From JAWVFK01 sp033856175 (GTDB lineage Bacteria > Actinomycetota > Thermoleophilia > Solirubrobacterales > 70-9), in contig JAWVFK010000011.1 of NCBI GenBank assembly GCA_033856175.1, positions 1 to 52,794 of the forward strand: a stretch of DNA of 52,794 nt. Direction: 5' to 3'. The notes beneath the pieces are model-generated. The model had not been told where the DNA came from. It did no database searches and saw only the letters and a list, made by a program, of their open reading frames with translations. The position numbers were made by a program, and so were the translations under genes. Numbering within the stretch: the first letter of the stretch is position 1; each line of letters opens with the position of its first letter. Below are positions 25,372-32,886 of this stretch, one piece after another.

Positions 25372-26769
25372 GTGCGCATCCTGATCTTCCACGGCTACCT
25401 GCTTCGCGGCACCGGTAGCAACGTCTACAACGCCAACCTCGCCCGGGCGCTGCGCGAGCTGGGCCACGAGGTCCACCTCCTCTGCCAGGACGGCGACGCC
25501 GCGGCGCTGCCCTGGGTGGACCGGGTCGGCCGCTGGCGCGGCGGCGAGATGATCGTCGAGGGCGAGGTCGGTGGGGATGGCTCGGTCACGGTCTACACGC
25601 CGGACATCGGCGGCCTGCTGCCGGTCTACGTCCACGACCGCTACGAGGGCTTCGAGGTCAAGGTCTTCCCGGACCTGAGCGAGGCAGAGCTCGATCGCTA
25701 CCTGCGGTCGAACGTCGCCGCCGTCGCCGAGGTCGCCGAGCGCGCCGGCGGGATCGACGCCGCCCTCGCCAACCACGTCGTGATGGGGCCGGCGATTCTC
25801 GCCCGCGCCGATCTCGAGCACGGCTTTGCCGCCAAGGTCCACGGCAGCGCCCTCGAGTACACGGTGCGGCCGCACCCGCAGCGCTTCCTCGGCTACGCCC
25901 GCGAGGGCATGGCGGCGGCAGCGGCGGTGCTGGTCGGCTCCCGCCACACGGCCGAAAGCCTCTGGCGGACGATCGCCGATCCCTCGCTGCCGGCGAAGAC
26001 GCGGCTCGGCCCCCCGGGGGTCGAGACCGAGGCCTTCAGGTCGCGCGACCCCGAGCAGGCGGCCGCCGAGCTCGCCTCGCTCGCCGGGCGCCTCGAGCGC
26101 GCTGTCACCGACGATGACGCCTTCGGCCGCGACCCGCGGCAGGCGGCCGTGGCGATCCGCGAGTTCGCGTCGAGGACGCCGCGCGTCCTCTACGTCGGCA
26201 AGCTGATCCCGCAGAAGGGGGTCGAGCTGCTGCTCGAGGCCTGGCCGGCGGTCGCCGCCGCCAACCCGGGGGCATCGCTGCTGATCGCCGGCTTCGGCGA
26301 GCATGAGCAAGAGCTGCGGCGGCTCGCGGCCGACGGCGTCAGCTTCAGCGGCCGGCTCGAGCACGACGAGGTCGCTGTGGCGATGGGGGCCGCCGACGCC
26401 CTCGTCGTGCCCAGCGTCTTTCCCGAGGCCTTCGGCATGGTCGCCGCCGAGGGCGCCGCCAGCGGCGCCCTGCCGGTCTGCGCCGACCACTCTGGCCTGC
26501 ACGAGGTCGCGAGCCGGTTGGCGCAGGCGCTGCCGGCCGAGATCGCCGACCTCGTGGCCTTCCCGCTCGGCGACGACGCGCCGGCGCAGATCGCCGAGCG
26601 GCTCAACCGCTGGCTGGCGCTGCCGGCCGCCGAGCGCAACTCGGCCGGCCGGGCCCTGGCCGGCGTCGTCCGCGAGCGCTGGAGCTGGGAGGGGGTCGCG
26701 AGGGGCGTCATCGCCGCCTCGGCAGGCGACGTCTCGGAGCTGCCAGAGGTCCCGGGGCCGGACCAATAG
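25372..26769 (+). CDS. GT4-family glycosyltransferase
   Basis: GT-B fold enzyme of 465 residues. The N-terminal domain begins MRILIFHGYLLRGTGSNVY, the Gly-rich acceptor-side loop with NANLARALRELGHEVHLL. The C-terminal donor domain has VLYVGKLIPQKGVELLLEAW and the E-X7-E motif in PEAFGMVAAEGAASG. It would transfer a nucleotide-activated sugar to an unknown acceptor, at the cytoplasmic side of the membrane. The GTG start has a TAGCCT box 9 nt upstream. The stop codon TAG is part of the coxB -10 box. Confidence 0.93.
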   Translation: MRILIFHGYLLRGTGSNVYNANLARALRELGHEVHLLCQDGDAAALPWVDRVGRWRGGEMIVEGEVGGDGSVTVYTPDIGGLLPVYVHDRYEGFEVKVFPDLSEAELDRYLRSNVAAVAEVAERAGGIDAALANHVVMGPAILARADLEHGFAAKVHGSALEYTVRPHPQRFLGYAREGMAAAAAVLVGSRHTAESLWRTIADPSLPAKTRLGPPGVETEAFRSRDPEQAAAELASLAGRLERAVTDDDAFGRDPRQAAVAIREFASRTPRVLYVGKLIPQKGVELLLEAWPAVAAANPGASLLIAGFGEHEQELRRLAADGVSFSGRLEHDEVAVAMGAADALVVPSVFPEAFGMVAAEGAASGALPVCADHSGLHEVASRLAQALPAEIADLVAFPLGDDAPAQIAERLNRWLALPAAERNSAGRALAGVVRERWSWEGVARGVIAASAGDVSELPEVPGPDQ

Positions 26770-26772
26770 AAT
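26767..26772 (+). promoter_or_regulatory. Candidate -10 box for the cox operon
   Basis: TAGAAT lies 9 nt before the coxB GTG and overlaps the stop codon of the glycosyltransferase gene. It is one of the best -10 matches in the window. Confidence 0.45.
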
Positions 26773-26781
26773 GCCCGCCGC

Positions 26782-27540
26782 GTGACCCGCGCCACCCTCA
26801 TACGCCTCGCCGCAGCCATGCTCGTCATCTCGGTGGTCCTATCGGCCGGGATGGTCAGCATCGACTGGTTCGGCACTCAGGGCTCGAAGGAGGCGCACCA
26901 GATCGACACGCTCTTCAACGTGATGATCATCCTCTCCTCGTTCGTCTTCTCGGTCGTCATGGTCATGTTCGGCTACGCGATCTGGAAGTTCCGGGCCAAG
27001 CCGGGCGACGAGTCCGACGGCAAGCCGATCCATGGCAACACCAAGCTCGAGGTCGCCTGGACCGTGATCCCGACCGTGATCGTCCTCTTCGCCGGGCTCT
27101 ACAGCGCGATCGTCCTCGCCGACGTCGGCAAGGCGGGCAAGAACCCGATGGTGGTCGACGTCACCGCGCAGCAGTTCGAGTGGACCTTCGGCTACACCGG
27201 CAGCGGCGTCAAGACCAAGGAGCTCCACGTCCCGATCGATCGCCGCCTCGACTTCCGCCTCCACGCTCTCGACGTCCTGCATTCCTTCTGGGTACCCGAG
27301 TGGCGGGTCAAGAAGGACGCCGTGCCGGGCCTGACGACGCAGGTCTACACGACCCCCGACCGGCTCGGCACCTACACGCTCGTCTGCACCGAGCTCTGTG
27401 GCTTCGGCCACTCGACGATGCGCGCCAGGGTCGTCGTCGAGTCGCAGCAGGACTTCGATCGCTGGCTCTCCAAGCAGCCGAAGACCTCAACCGGCGGCGG
27501 CGCTGCCGGCGGCTCCTCGACCGGCGGGGCCGCTTCGTAA
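26782..27540 (+). CDS. coxB: Cytochrome c oxidase subunit II (functional CuA site)
   Basis: Accepts electrons from cytochrome c and passes them to subunit I. Two transmembrane helices (about residues 8-24 and 45-66, with a third hydrophobic region near 93-112) precede the periplasmic cupredoxin domain. The dinuclear CuA ligands are all present: H167 (VLHSFW), C202, E204, C206, H210 and M213 in CTELCGFGHSTM. The tail is a Gly/Ser-rich linker without a fused haem domain. The GTG start has a TAGAAT box 9 nt upstream. It is the first gene of the coxB-coxA-usp-coxC operon. Confidence 0.97.
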   Translation: MTRATLIRLAAAMLVISVVLSAGMVSIDWFGTQGSKEAHQIDTLFNVMIILSSFVFSVVMVMFGYAIWKFRAKPGDESDGKPIHGNTKLEVAWTVIPTVIVLFAGLYSAIVLADVGKAGKNPMVVDVTAQQFEWTFGYTGSGVKTKELHVPIDRRLDFRLHALDVLHSFWVPEWRVKKDAVPGLTTQVYTTPDRLGTYTLVCTELCGFGHSTMRARVVVESQQDFDRWLSKQPKTSTGGGAAGGSSTGGAAS

Positions 27541-27541
27541 G

Positions 27542-27574
27542 ATGGCGTCGATGAGCGGCAGGCGGACCAGATGA
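27542..27574 (+). CDS. Possible 10-residue leader peptide before coxA N-terminal gene
   Basis: An ATG 1 nt after the coxB stop opens MASMSGRRTR, ending in TGA at 27572-27574, which overlaps the next ATG (ATGA). This is the layout expected for translational coupling. It has no independent support and could be chance. Confidence 0.25.
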   Translation: MASMSGRRTR

Positions 27575-27882
27575 GGGCGGCATTGAGGCAGCCGGGCTGG
27601 CTGCGCGGGGCCTTCGGCTTCCTGCTGGCTGGGGCCTTCGGCTTCGGCCTCGTCGTCGCCCTGCGGGCGATCTCGGGGCTGCCGATCTTCCAGACCGAGC
27701 AGACGGGCTACCCGCACGTGATCGTGCCGGCGGTGACGGCGCCGCTCGGCTTCCTCGTCGGCTTCGGCTGCTTCGACTACTGGTTCCGCTGGGCGGCCGG
27801 CAGGCCGACCCTGCCCGAGGACCACTCCCAGCACGGCGCGACCAGCTGGCGCGACTACTTCCGCTTCAACACCGATCACTAG
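27571..27882 (+). CDS. N-terminal two-helix segment of cytochrome c oxidase subunit I, ended by in-frame TAG
   Basis: 103 codons encode two hydrophobic segments (about residues 14-33 and 48-68), then FDYWFRWAAGRP and YFRFNTDH, followed by TAG (27880-27882). The next codons, in the same frame, read VIGIQY. In oxidase subunit I the sequence across this point is normally T-D-H-K-x-I-G, so the TAG sits at the Lys codon; AAG to TAG is a single base change. Without the stop the joined product would be 635 residues. This is either a split gene, a readthrough site, a nonsense mutation or a sequence error. Confidence 0.75.
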   Translation: MRAALRQPGWLRGAFGFLLAGAFGFGLVVALRAISGLPIFQTEQTGYPHVIVPAVTAPLGFLVGFGCFDYWFRWAAGRPTLPEDHSQHGATSWRDYFRFNTDH

Positions 27883-29478
27883 GTGATCGGCATCCAGTAC
27901 ATCTGCACGACCTTCATCTTCTTCTTCATCGGCGGCGCCCTGGCGATGCTGATGCGGGCCGAGCTCGCCCAGCCGGGAACGCAGATCGTCTCGCCCGGCA
28001 CCTTCAACGGCCTCTTCTCCGCTCACGCGGCGCTGATGATCTTCGTCTTCGTGATCCCGGTCTACGCCGGCATCGCCAACTACGTCCTGCCGTTGATGAT
28101 CGGCGCCCCCGACATGGCGTTCCCGCGCCTCAACGCGCTCAGCTTCTGGATGCTGCCGATCGCCGGGCTGATGTTCCTCGCCAGCTTCTTCGTCCCCGGC
28201 GGCTCCTTCGACGCCGGTTGGACCGGCTACGCGCCGTTATCGACCGGGGCGCCGCTGGGGCAGTCGTTCTTCAACCTCGGCGTGCAGTTCGCCGGCGCCT
28301 CCTCGATCGCGACGGCGCTGAACTTCCTCGTCACGATCATCACGATGCGTGCGCCGGGGATGAGCTTCTGGCGGATGCCGCTTCTGGTTTGGGCCAACCT
28401 CTCGACCTCGCTGCTGGTCGTCGCCGCGACGCCGTTCATCGCCGGCGTCCAGTTCATGGTCCTCTTCGACCGCGCCCTGCACACGAACTTCTTCCAGCAG
28501 GCCGCCGGCGGCGACGTCATCTCCTACCAGCACATCTTCTGGTTCTACTCGCACCCAGCCGTCTACATCATGATGTTGCCCGGCTTCGGGATCGTCTCCG
28601 AGGTCATCTCGACCCACGCCCGCAAGCCGATCTTCGGCTACCGGCTGATGGCGCTGGCGCTGATCGGCATCGTCGTCCTCAGCTACTCGGTCTGGGCCCA
28701 CCACATGTTCGTCTCCGGCATGTTCAGCTGGCTGCGGACGCCGATGATGATCACGACGCTGCTGATCGCGATCCCGACCGGAATCAAGATCTTCTCCTGG
28801 CTGGCAACGCTCTTCGACTCGGTCTTACACCTGGCGAGCACGGCGATGCTGTTCGCCCTCGGCTTCATCGTCACGTTCGTCGTCGGCGGCATCAGCGGCG
28901 TGATGCTCGGCATGGTCCCGATCGACATCCACGTCTCCGACACCTACTTCGTCGTCGCCCACATCCACTTCGTCCTCTTCGGCGGCTCGGTCTTCACGAT
29001 CTTCGCCGGCATCTACCACTGGTTCCCGAAGATCACCGGGCGGATGTACGACGAGGGCCTCGGCCGCGTCCACTTCTACCTGACGCTGGTCGGCATGCTC
29101 GGCACCTTCGTGCCGATGCACTGGGTCGGCATGGAGGGGATGCCACGGCGCGTCGCCGACTACGCCGCCCAGTTCGGCGACTGGAACCTCGTGATCACGA
29201 TCAGCTCGTTCCTGCTCGGCCTCGCCCAGCTCGTCTTCCTCTACAACATGGTCGTCAGCTGGCGCTTCGGGCCGCGCGCCGCCGGCAACCCCTGGCGGGC
29301 TAACACGATCGAGTGGCAGGTCTCCTCGCCGCCGCCGATCTTCAACTTCGAAGCGATCCCGCGGGTCGTCGGCGGTCCCTACGAGTTCGGCACGCCGAAC
29401 GCGCGCCACGCGATCATGGCCGGCGAGGAGCCCGAAGAGGCCGAGGTGGCGGAGCCGGCCGCGGCGGGGAGCGCCTGA
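27883..29478 (+). CDS. coxA: Cytochrome c oxidase subunit I, catalytic part (A2-type haem-copper oxidase)
   Basis: 531 residues, twelve-helix haem-copper oxidase core. All metal ligands are present: H48 and H362 (low-spin haem a), H360 (haem a3), and H224, H273, H274 (CuB). The cross-linking Tyr is Y228 in Y-S-H-P-A-V-Y. The Tyr-Ser pair replaces the D-channel Glu of A1 oxidases and marks the A2 subtype. The GTG follows the TAG at 27880-27882 directly, and no Shine-Dalgarno precedes it. Translation must come from reinitiation, readthrough, or an uninterrupted frame if the TAG is an error. The C-terminal acidic tail is PEEAEVAEPAAAGSA. Confidence 0.93.
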   Translation: MIGIQYICTTFIFFFIGGALAMLMRAELAQPGTQIVSPGTFNGLFSAHAALMIFVFVIPVYAGIANYVLPLMIGAPDMAFPRLNALSFWMLPIAGLMFLASFFVPGGSFDAGWTGYAPLSTGAPLGQSFFNLGVQFAGASSIATALNFLVTIITMRAPGMSFWRMPLLVWANLSTSLLVVAATPFIAGVQFMVLFDRALHTNFFQQAAGGDVISYQHIFWFYSHPAVYIMMLPGFGIVSEVISTHARKPIFGYRLMALALIGIVVLSYSVWAHHMFVSGMFSWLRTPMMITTLLIAIPTGIKIFSWLATLFDSVLHLASTAMLFALGFIVTFVVGGISGVMLGMVPIDIHVSDTYFVVAHIHFVLFGGSVFTIFAGIYHWFPKITGRMYDEGLGRVHFYLTLVGMLGTFVPMHWVGMEGMPRRVADYAAQFGDWNLVITISSFLLGLAQLVFLYNMVVSWRFGPRAAGNPWRANTIEWQVSSPPPIFNFEAIPRVVGGPYEFGTPNARHAIMAGEEPEEAEVAEPAAAGSA

Positions 29479-29480
29479 GC

Positions 29481-30341
29481 ATGAGGGGCGGACCGCTCGA
29501 CGACGCCGAGAGCCGCGTGCTCGTCTTTCTCAACGAGGTCGCCGGTGGCCGCAAGCTGCTCGAGGCGGTGCGTGAGCGCGCCGGCCGCGGCGCCGCCGTC
29601 GCCGTGGTTGCACCTCAGAACCAGCCTGAGACCGGCTTTCGCATCAGTCCGGAGGAGCGCTACGAGGCCGCCGCCAGCCGCGTCGACGTCACCCTCGCGG
29701 TCTTCGAAGAGTTCGGCATCGACGCCATCGGCGAGGTGCTCGACCCCGACCCGCTGCTGGCCCTCGACGACGCGATCCGTGCCTACGAGCCGCAGGAGAT
29801 CCTGCTCTCCTGCCTCGCCGAGAGCCGCTCGGGGCTGCTGCGCCGCGATCTCGTCGAGTCGGCACGCGCACGCTACGAGACGCCGATCCTCCACATTCCG
29901 GTTCGGATCGAGGACGACGCCGTGCGCTGGGACGTCACCCACACGCTCGTCGTCGCCACGCAGACCGTCAACAGCGCCGACCTGCTCTCGCACCTGCGCT
30001 CGGAGGCCGCCGAGCGACCGCACCGCTACACCTTCATCTGCCCGCGCTCGGGCGAGATCCCGCGCGAGGAGGTCTGCCGCCGGCTCGCGGCGACGCTGGC
30101 CGAGCTCTACCGCGCCGACATCGACGCCACCGGCCTGCCGCTGAGCCCCGCGCCCTTCGTCGCTGTCGAGAACGCGATCGAGCACTACCGAATCGACGAG
30201 ATCCTGATCTCGACGCTCGCCGGCCAGCGCTCGAAGTGGCTGGAGGACAACCTGATCGAGCGCGTCGGGTCGATCACCGACAAGCCGGTGCGCCACATCG
30301 AGTGCGACGCTCCGGTCGAGGCCCCGGCGGCGGTCGGCTAG
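29481..30341 (+). CDS. Tandem Usp-like (HUP-fold) protein within cox operon
   Basis: The 286-residue soluble protein contains two similar halves. Each starts with a hydrophobic strand followed by a polar loop (VLVFLNEVAGGRKLLEAV near residue 12; HTLVVATQTVNSADLLSHL near 153). Each half ends with a strand and a conserved I-L-I/L-S-x-L-A segment (EILLSCLAESRSG and EILISTLAGQRSKWLEDNL). That arrangement fits a duplicated universal-stress/HUP nucleotide-binding fold, but I cannot place it in a named family. It sits 2 nt after coxA and 8 nt before coxC, so it is transcribed with the oxidase. A regulatory or assembly role is inferred only from position. Confidence 0.65.
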   Translation: MRGGPLDDAESRVLVFLNEVAGGRKLLEAVRERAGRGAAVAVVAPQNQPETGFRISPEERYEAAASRVDVTLAVFEEFGIDAIGEVLDPDPLLALDDAIRAYEPQEILLSCLAESRSGLLRRDLVESARARYETPILHIPVRIEDDAVRWDVTHTLVVATQTVNSADLLSHLRSEAAERPHRYTFICPRSGEIPREEVCRRLAATLAELYRADIDATGLPLSPAPFVAVENAIEHYRIDEILISTLAGQRSKWLEDNLIERVGSITDKPVRHIECDAPVEAPAAVG

Positions 30342-30349
30342 GAGGCGAC

Positions 30350-30976
30350 GTGGAAAGCGCAGCGATAGCGGTCGATCACGGTCACGCCGGTGAGCACCAC
30401 GGCCCGCCCGAGGCCAACCAGAGCTCCCGCATAGACCGCCAGACGCTCGGCATCCTCCTCTTCATCATCTCCGAGGTGATGCTGTTCGGCGCCTTCTTCG
30501 CGTCGTACTTCTTCCTCCGCGTCGTCTCCAACGACGGCCCCTGGCCGCCGCACCCGTTCGAGCTGCCGGTCGCGATCGCCGGCATGAACACGGCGATCCT
30601 CGTCTCCTCGAGCTTCACGATGCACTGGGCGCTCGAGTCGATCCGCCGCGGCAACCGCACCGGCATGAAGCTCGGCCTGCTGAGCACGTTCCTGCTCGGC
30701 GCGACCTTCCTCTTCATCCAGATCAACGAGTACGTCCACCTCGGCTTCAGCATCCGCGACGGCGCCTTCGGCTCGATCTTCTACAGTCTCACCGGCCTCC
30801 ACGGCGCCCACGTCACCGTCGGCCTGATCCTGCTGGCCTTCGCCAACGTCCGTGCCTGGCGCGGCCACTTCGGCCCTGACGCCAAGGACCATCTGGGCGT
30901 CGAGGTGCCGGGGATCTACTGGCACTTCGTCGATGTCATGTGGATCATCGTCTACACCGCCGTTTACATCCTCTGA
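30350..30976 (+). CDS. coxC: Cytochrome c oxidase subunit III
   Basis: 208 residues. After an N-terminal His-rich segment (HGHAGEHHG) come five transmembrane helices. Conserved subunit III blocks include GILLFIISEVMLFGAFFASYF, FSIRDGAFGSIFYSLTGLHGAHV (cut here to motif scale) and PGIYWHFVDVMWIIVYTAVYIL near the end. The Glu of the ISEVMLF helix and the H-F-V-D-V-M-W motif are retained. The GTG is preceded by TAGGAGG (30339-30345), which overlaps the upstream stop codon. Its stop TGA lies inside the first unit of a 27-bp tandem repeat. Confidence 0.96.
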   Translation: MESAAIAVDHGHAGEHHGPPEANQSSRIDRQTLGILLFIISEVMLFGAFFASYFFLRVVSNDGPWPPHPFELPVAIAGMNTAILVSSSFTMHWALESIRRGNRTGMKLGLLSTFLLGATFLFIQINEYVHLGFSIRDGAFGSIFYSLTGLHGAHVTVGLILLAFANVRAWRGHFGPDAKDHLGVEVPGIYWHFVDVMWIIVYTAVYIL

Positions 30977-31024
30977 AACGCGCCATAACCGGCGCATCTC
31001 TGAAACGCGCCATAACCGGCGCAT
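30971..31024 (+). repeat. Perfect 27-bp tandem direct repeat (two copies)
   Basis: Units 30971-30997 and 30998-31024 are identical, beginning CTCTGAAACGCGCC and ending GGCGCAT. Each carries an internal inverted repeat GCGCC...GGCGC around ATAACC. The first copy includes the last codon region and stop of coxC. The second forms the left arm of the palindrome at 31000-31126. Confidence 0.9.
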
Positions 31025-31126
31025 CTCGGCGTCCTCGCCCGCTCGCCTTGCTCACGTACTTGTCAGTACGCTCGCTTCGCCGATCGGGCTGCGTCCACCG
31101 ACCTGCTTGGTTCTGACGCGTTTCAG
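31000..31126. repeat. Long imperfect palindromic intergenic element
   Basis: Outer arms CTGAAACGCG (31000-31009) and CGCGTTTCAG (31117-31126) are perfect. On the same axis (near 31063) lie AACC/GGTT, GCCCG/CGGGC and CGTACT (31055-31060)/AGTACG (31065-31070). The middle pairs only partly. It separates coxC from the small membrane gene and looks like a dispersed REP/MITE-like unit or a structured 3' region. Confidence 0.75.
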
Positions 31127-31155
31127 GGCGTCTCCGTTTGCATCATGGTCTAGAC

Positions 31156-31425
31156 ATGGGAAATCCTCTCCGTTCCGAGGCCGATGCCTTTCGCTGGCTC
31201 GTCGTCATCGTCGCTGCGGCTGCCGCTGTGATCGCGCTGGCGCTGTTGACGCGGCCGCTGTTCGGGGCGCTCTTGGGGCTCGTCTTCTTTGTCCTCGTCA
31301 CGGCCGCAGCCTCGCGGGCGTTGATCGCCTGGCATGCCGCCGGCGCCGAGGGGCGCGCGGCTGAGGCCGAGGAGGAGCGGCGGCTACTTGCCCGAGTTGA
31401 CGGACTTGAGGATGAAGGCGACTAG
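31156..31425 (+). CDS. Small two-helix membrane protein of unknown function
   Basis: 89 residues: a short polar N-terminus, two adjacent hydrophobic segments (about 14-34 and 38-57), and a charged Glu/Arg-rich tail. I do not recognise the family. Its position between coxC and a cytochrome c gene suggests an accessory oxidase component, but this is only inference. The ATG at 31156 gives the shortest sensible product. Its 3' end overlaps the convergent cytochrome c gene by 42 nt, which is long for overlapping real genes and lowers confidence. Confidence 0.55.
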   Translation: MGNPLRSEADAFRWLVVIVAAAAAVIALALLTRPLFGALLGLVFFVLVTAAASRALIAWHAAGAEGRAAEAEEERRLLARVDGLEDEGD

Positions 31426-32088
31426 CTGCTTGAGCTGATCGGGCGGTAGGCCCTTGAAGGTGCTCGGCATCACGTTGGGCGGGTAACCGGGGGCGATCTC
31501 GGCGTTGGGGTCGACGATCGACTCCTCGACGTAGCTTGCCGGCTTGCCCTTGAGGGTCTTGTCGAGGTCGGGGCCGGTCGTGCCGGACGTACCGGCCGCC
31601 TGCATCGTGTGGCAGCTGCCGCAGCCGTTGTTGGCGAAGACCTGGCCGCCGGGGCCGCCGGGGGCCACGGGCGGCTTGGCGCCGGCGACACCGGCGACGC
31701 TGGCGACGTAGGCGGCGACGTCGCTGAGGTCCTTGCCCTTGACGAGGTCGGCGGGCATCGAGATCGCCGGGTTCGTCGTGCTCGGCCGCGGATTCTCGAC
31801 CTGCGCCTTGACGACGCCCTTGATCGTGTCGGAGTCGAAGCCGTCCCTGCGCGCCTGGGCGAAGGCGGCGTCGAGGTCGGGGCCGATGGTCGCCTGCGTC
31901 CCCGCCTGGGCGAGGGCGTGGCAGGTGCCGCAGCGCTCGGTGAACAGCGAGCGGCCGCGGTCCTTGTCGGCCGGCGACTGGAAGCTGCAGCCAGCCACGA
32001 CCAGAGCAGTCGCCAGCGCGGAGAGGCCGGCGATCGCCAGCGGGCCGCGGCGGAAACGGCTCGTCGAGGGCGGCGAGGGAGGCGTCAT
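31384..32088 (-). CDS. Diheme cytochrome c lipoprotein
   Basis: 234 residues. Signal peptide with lipobox V-V-A-G-C, lipidated at C34, then a short polar linker. Two class I cytochrome c domains follow. Haem sites are C53-G-T-C-H57 and C156-G-S-C-H160. Candidate axial Met residues follow each (AISMPADL and NVMPSTF). It is anchored on the outer face of the membrane and probably delivers electrons to the CuA site of the oxidase encoded nearby; a CcO-linked role is inferred from location. A TAGGAT box 9 nt upstream of the ATG suggests a leaderless mRNA. It diverges from the CBS protein. Confidence 0.93.
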   Translation of the reverse strand: MTPPSPPSTSRFRRGPLAIAGLSALATALVVAGCSFQSPADKDRGRSLFTERCGTCHALAQAGTQATIGPDLDAAFAQARRDGFDSDTIKGVVKAQVENPRPSTTNPAISMPADLVKGKDLSDVAAYVASVAGVAGAKPPVAPGGPGGQVFANNGCGSCHTMQAAGTSGTTGPDLDKTLKGKPASYVEESIVDPNAEIAPGYPPNVMPSTFKGLPPDQLKQLVAFILKSVNSGK

Positions 32089-32097
32089 CGGGCGCGA

Positions 32098-32103
32098 ATC
32101 CTA
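32098..32103 (-). promoter_or_regulatory. Candidate -10 box for the cytochrome c gene
   Basis: TAGGAT on the minus strand lies 9 nt before the ATG at 32088, fitting the leaderless pattern. Confidence 0.4.
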
Positions 32104-32193
32104 TAGCCCGAGGCGGGCGCGGAACTTTGGATAGGCTTGCGCCGATTCGCACGTGAGCCGAGGCACAAACATCGACGAGAACGGGAGCGGCCA

Positions 32194-32595
32194 ATGGAGG
32201 TGAGGGAAGGCATGTCGAGCGTCATCCTCACCGTCGGCCCTGCCCACACGCTGCGCGACGCCGCGACCAAGATGCGCGAGAAGGGAACCGGCGCGGCGAT
32301 CGTCCTCGACGACATGGCCCAGGCGCCGCGGATCATCACCGAGCGCGACATCCTCAACTCGATCGGCGACGGTCAGGATCCCGACAGCGAGAAGGTCGCC
32401 GAGCACATGTCCGACAGCGTCATCTCGGCGGCGCCGGACTGGAGCCTCGAGCACGCCGCCACGGAGATGACCAGGCGTGGCATCCGCCACCTCGTCGTCG
32501 TCGAGGCGGGTGAGCTGGTCGGCGTGCTTTCGATGCGCGACATCGTCCGCTGCTGGTCCGGCGACGGCGCCACCAGCGGAATAACTCCGCCCTAG
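32194..32595 (+). CDS. CBS-domain pair protein
   Basis: The 133-residue protein consists of a tandem CBS (Bateman) module: first repeat GPAHTLRDAATKMREKGTGAAIVLDD through IITERDIL, second repeat DWSLEHAATEMTRRGIRHLVV through LVGVLSMRDIV (each cited in part). Such modules bind adenine nucleotides and act as energy sensors. No effector domain is attached. The ATG at 32194 was chosen; a TAGGCT box at 32132-32137 would give a 5' leader of about 50 nt with GGGAG upstream of the start. It stands alone between the cytochrome c gene and the haem A operon. Confidence 0.88.
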   Translation: MEVREGMSSVILTVGPAHTLRDAATKMREKGTGAAIVLDDMAQAPRIITERDILNSIGDGQDPDSEKVAEHMSDSVISAAPDWSLEHAATEMTRRGIRHLVVVEAGELVGVLSMRDIVRCWSGDGATSGITPP

Positions 32596-32886
32596 CTAGA
32601 GATCGCGGGCGCGGCGGGCGTGCGCCGGCGGCAGCACCGCCGGGCGCGGGTGCTGCTCGCGGGGCAGCGCGATCACGTCATGGCGGGCGGCGCGGAGCCA
32701 GCTGCGCAGGCCACCGAGGAAGAAGATCGCGCCGGCGAGGGCGAAGATCCAGCTGGGGAGGACGAAGCCGTGGGCGTAGATGCCGATCAGCATCAGGGCG
32801 ATGCCAGCCGCGGTGAACGCCGGCGCCGCCGTCGGCTTGGCGAGGTGGATCAGCTCCGTCGGCTGGGGAACTCCGTTCTCGCTCAC
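32596..32886 (-). CDS. Two-helix membrane protein, oxidase subunit IV-like
   Basis: 96 residues. The segment PQPTELIHLAKPTAAPAFTA leads into two transmembrane helices (about 22-41 and 43-62), followed by a basic cytoplasmic tail (RSWLRAARHDVIALPREQ). The E-x-x-H-L-x-x-P-T/S pattern before the first helix resembles small subunit IV-type proteins or linkers of actinobacterial oxidases. The GTG start overlaps the stop of the 36-residue gene (GTGA). It is the last gene of the six-gene minus-strand operon, so it may belong to the pseudo-oxidase or to the active oxidase. Function not proven. Confidence 0.6.
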   Translation of the reverse strand: MSENGVPQPTELIHLAKPTAAPAFTAAGIALMLIGIYAHGFVLPSWIFALAGAIFFLGGLRSWLRAARHDVIALPREQHPRPAVLPPAHARRARDL

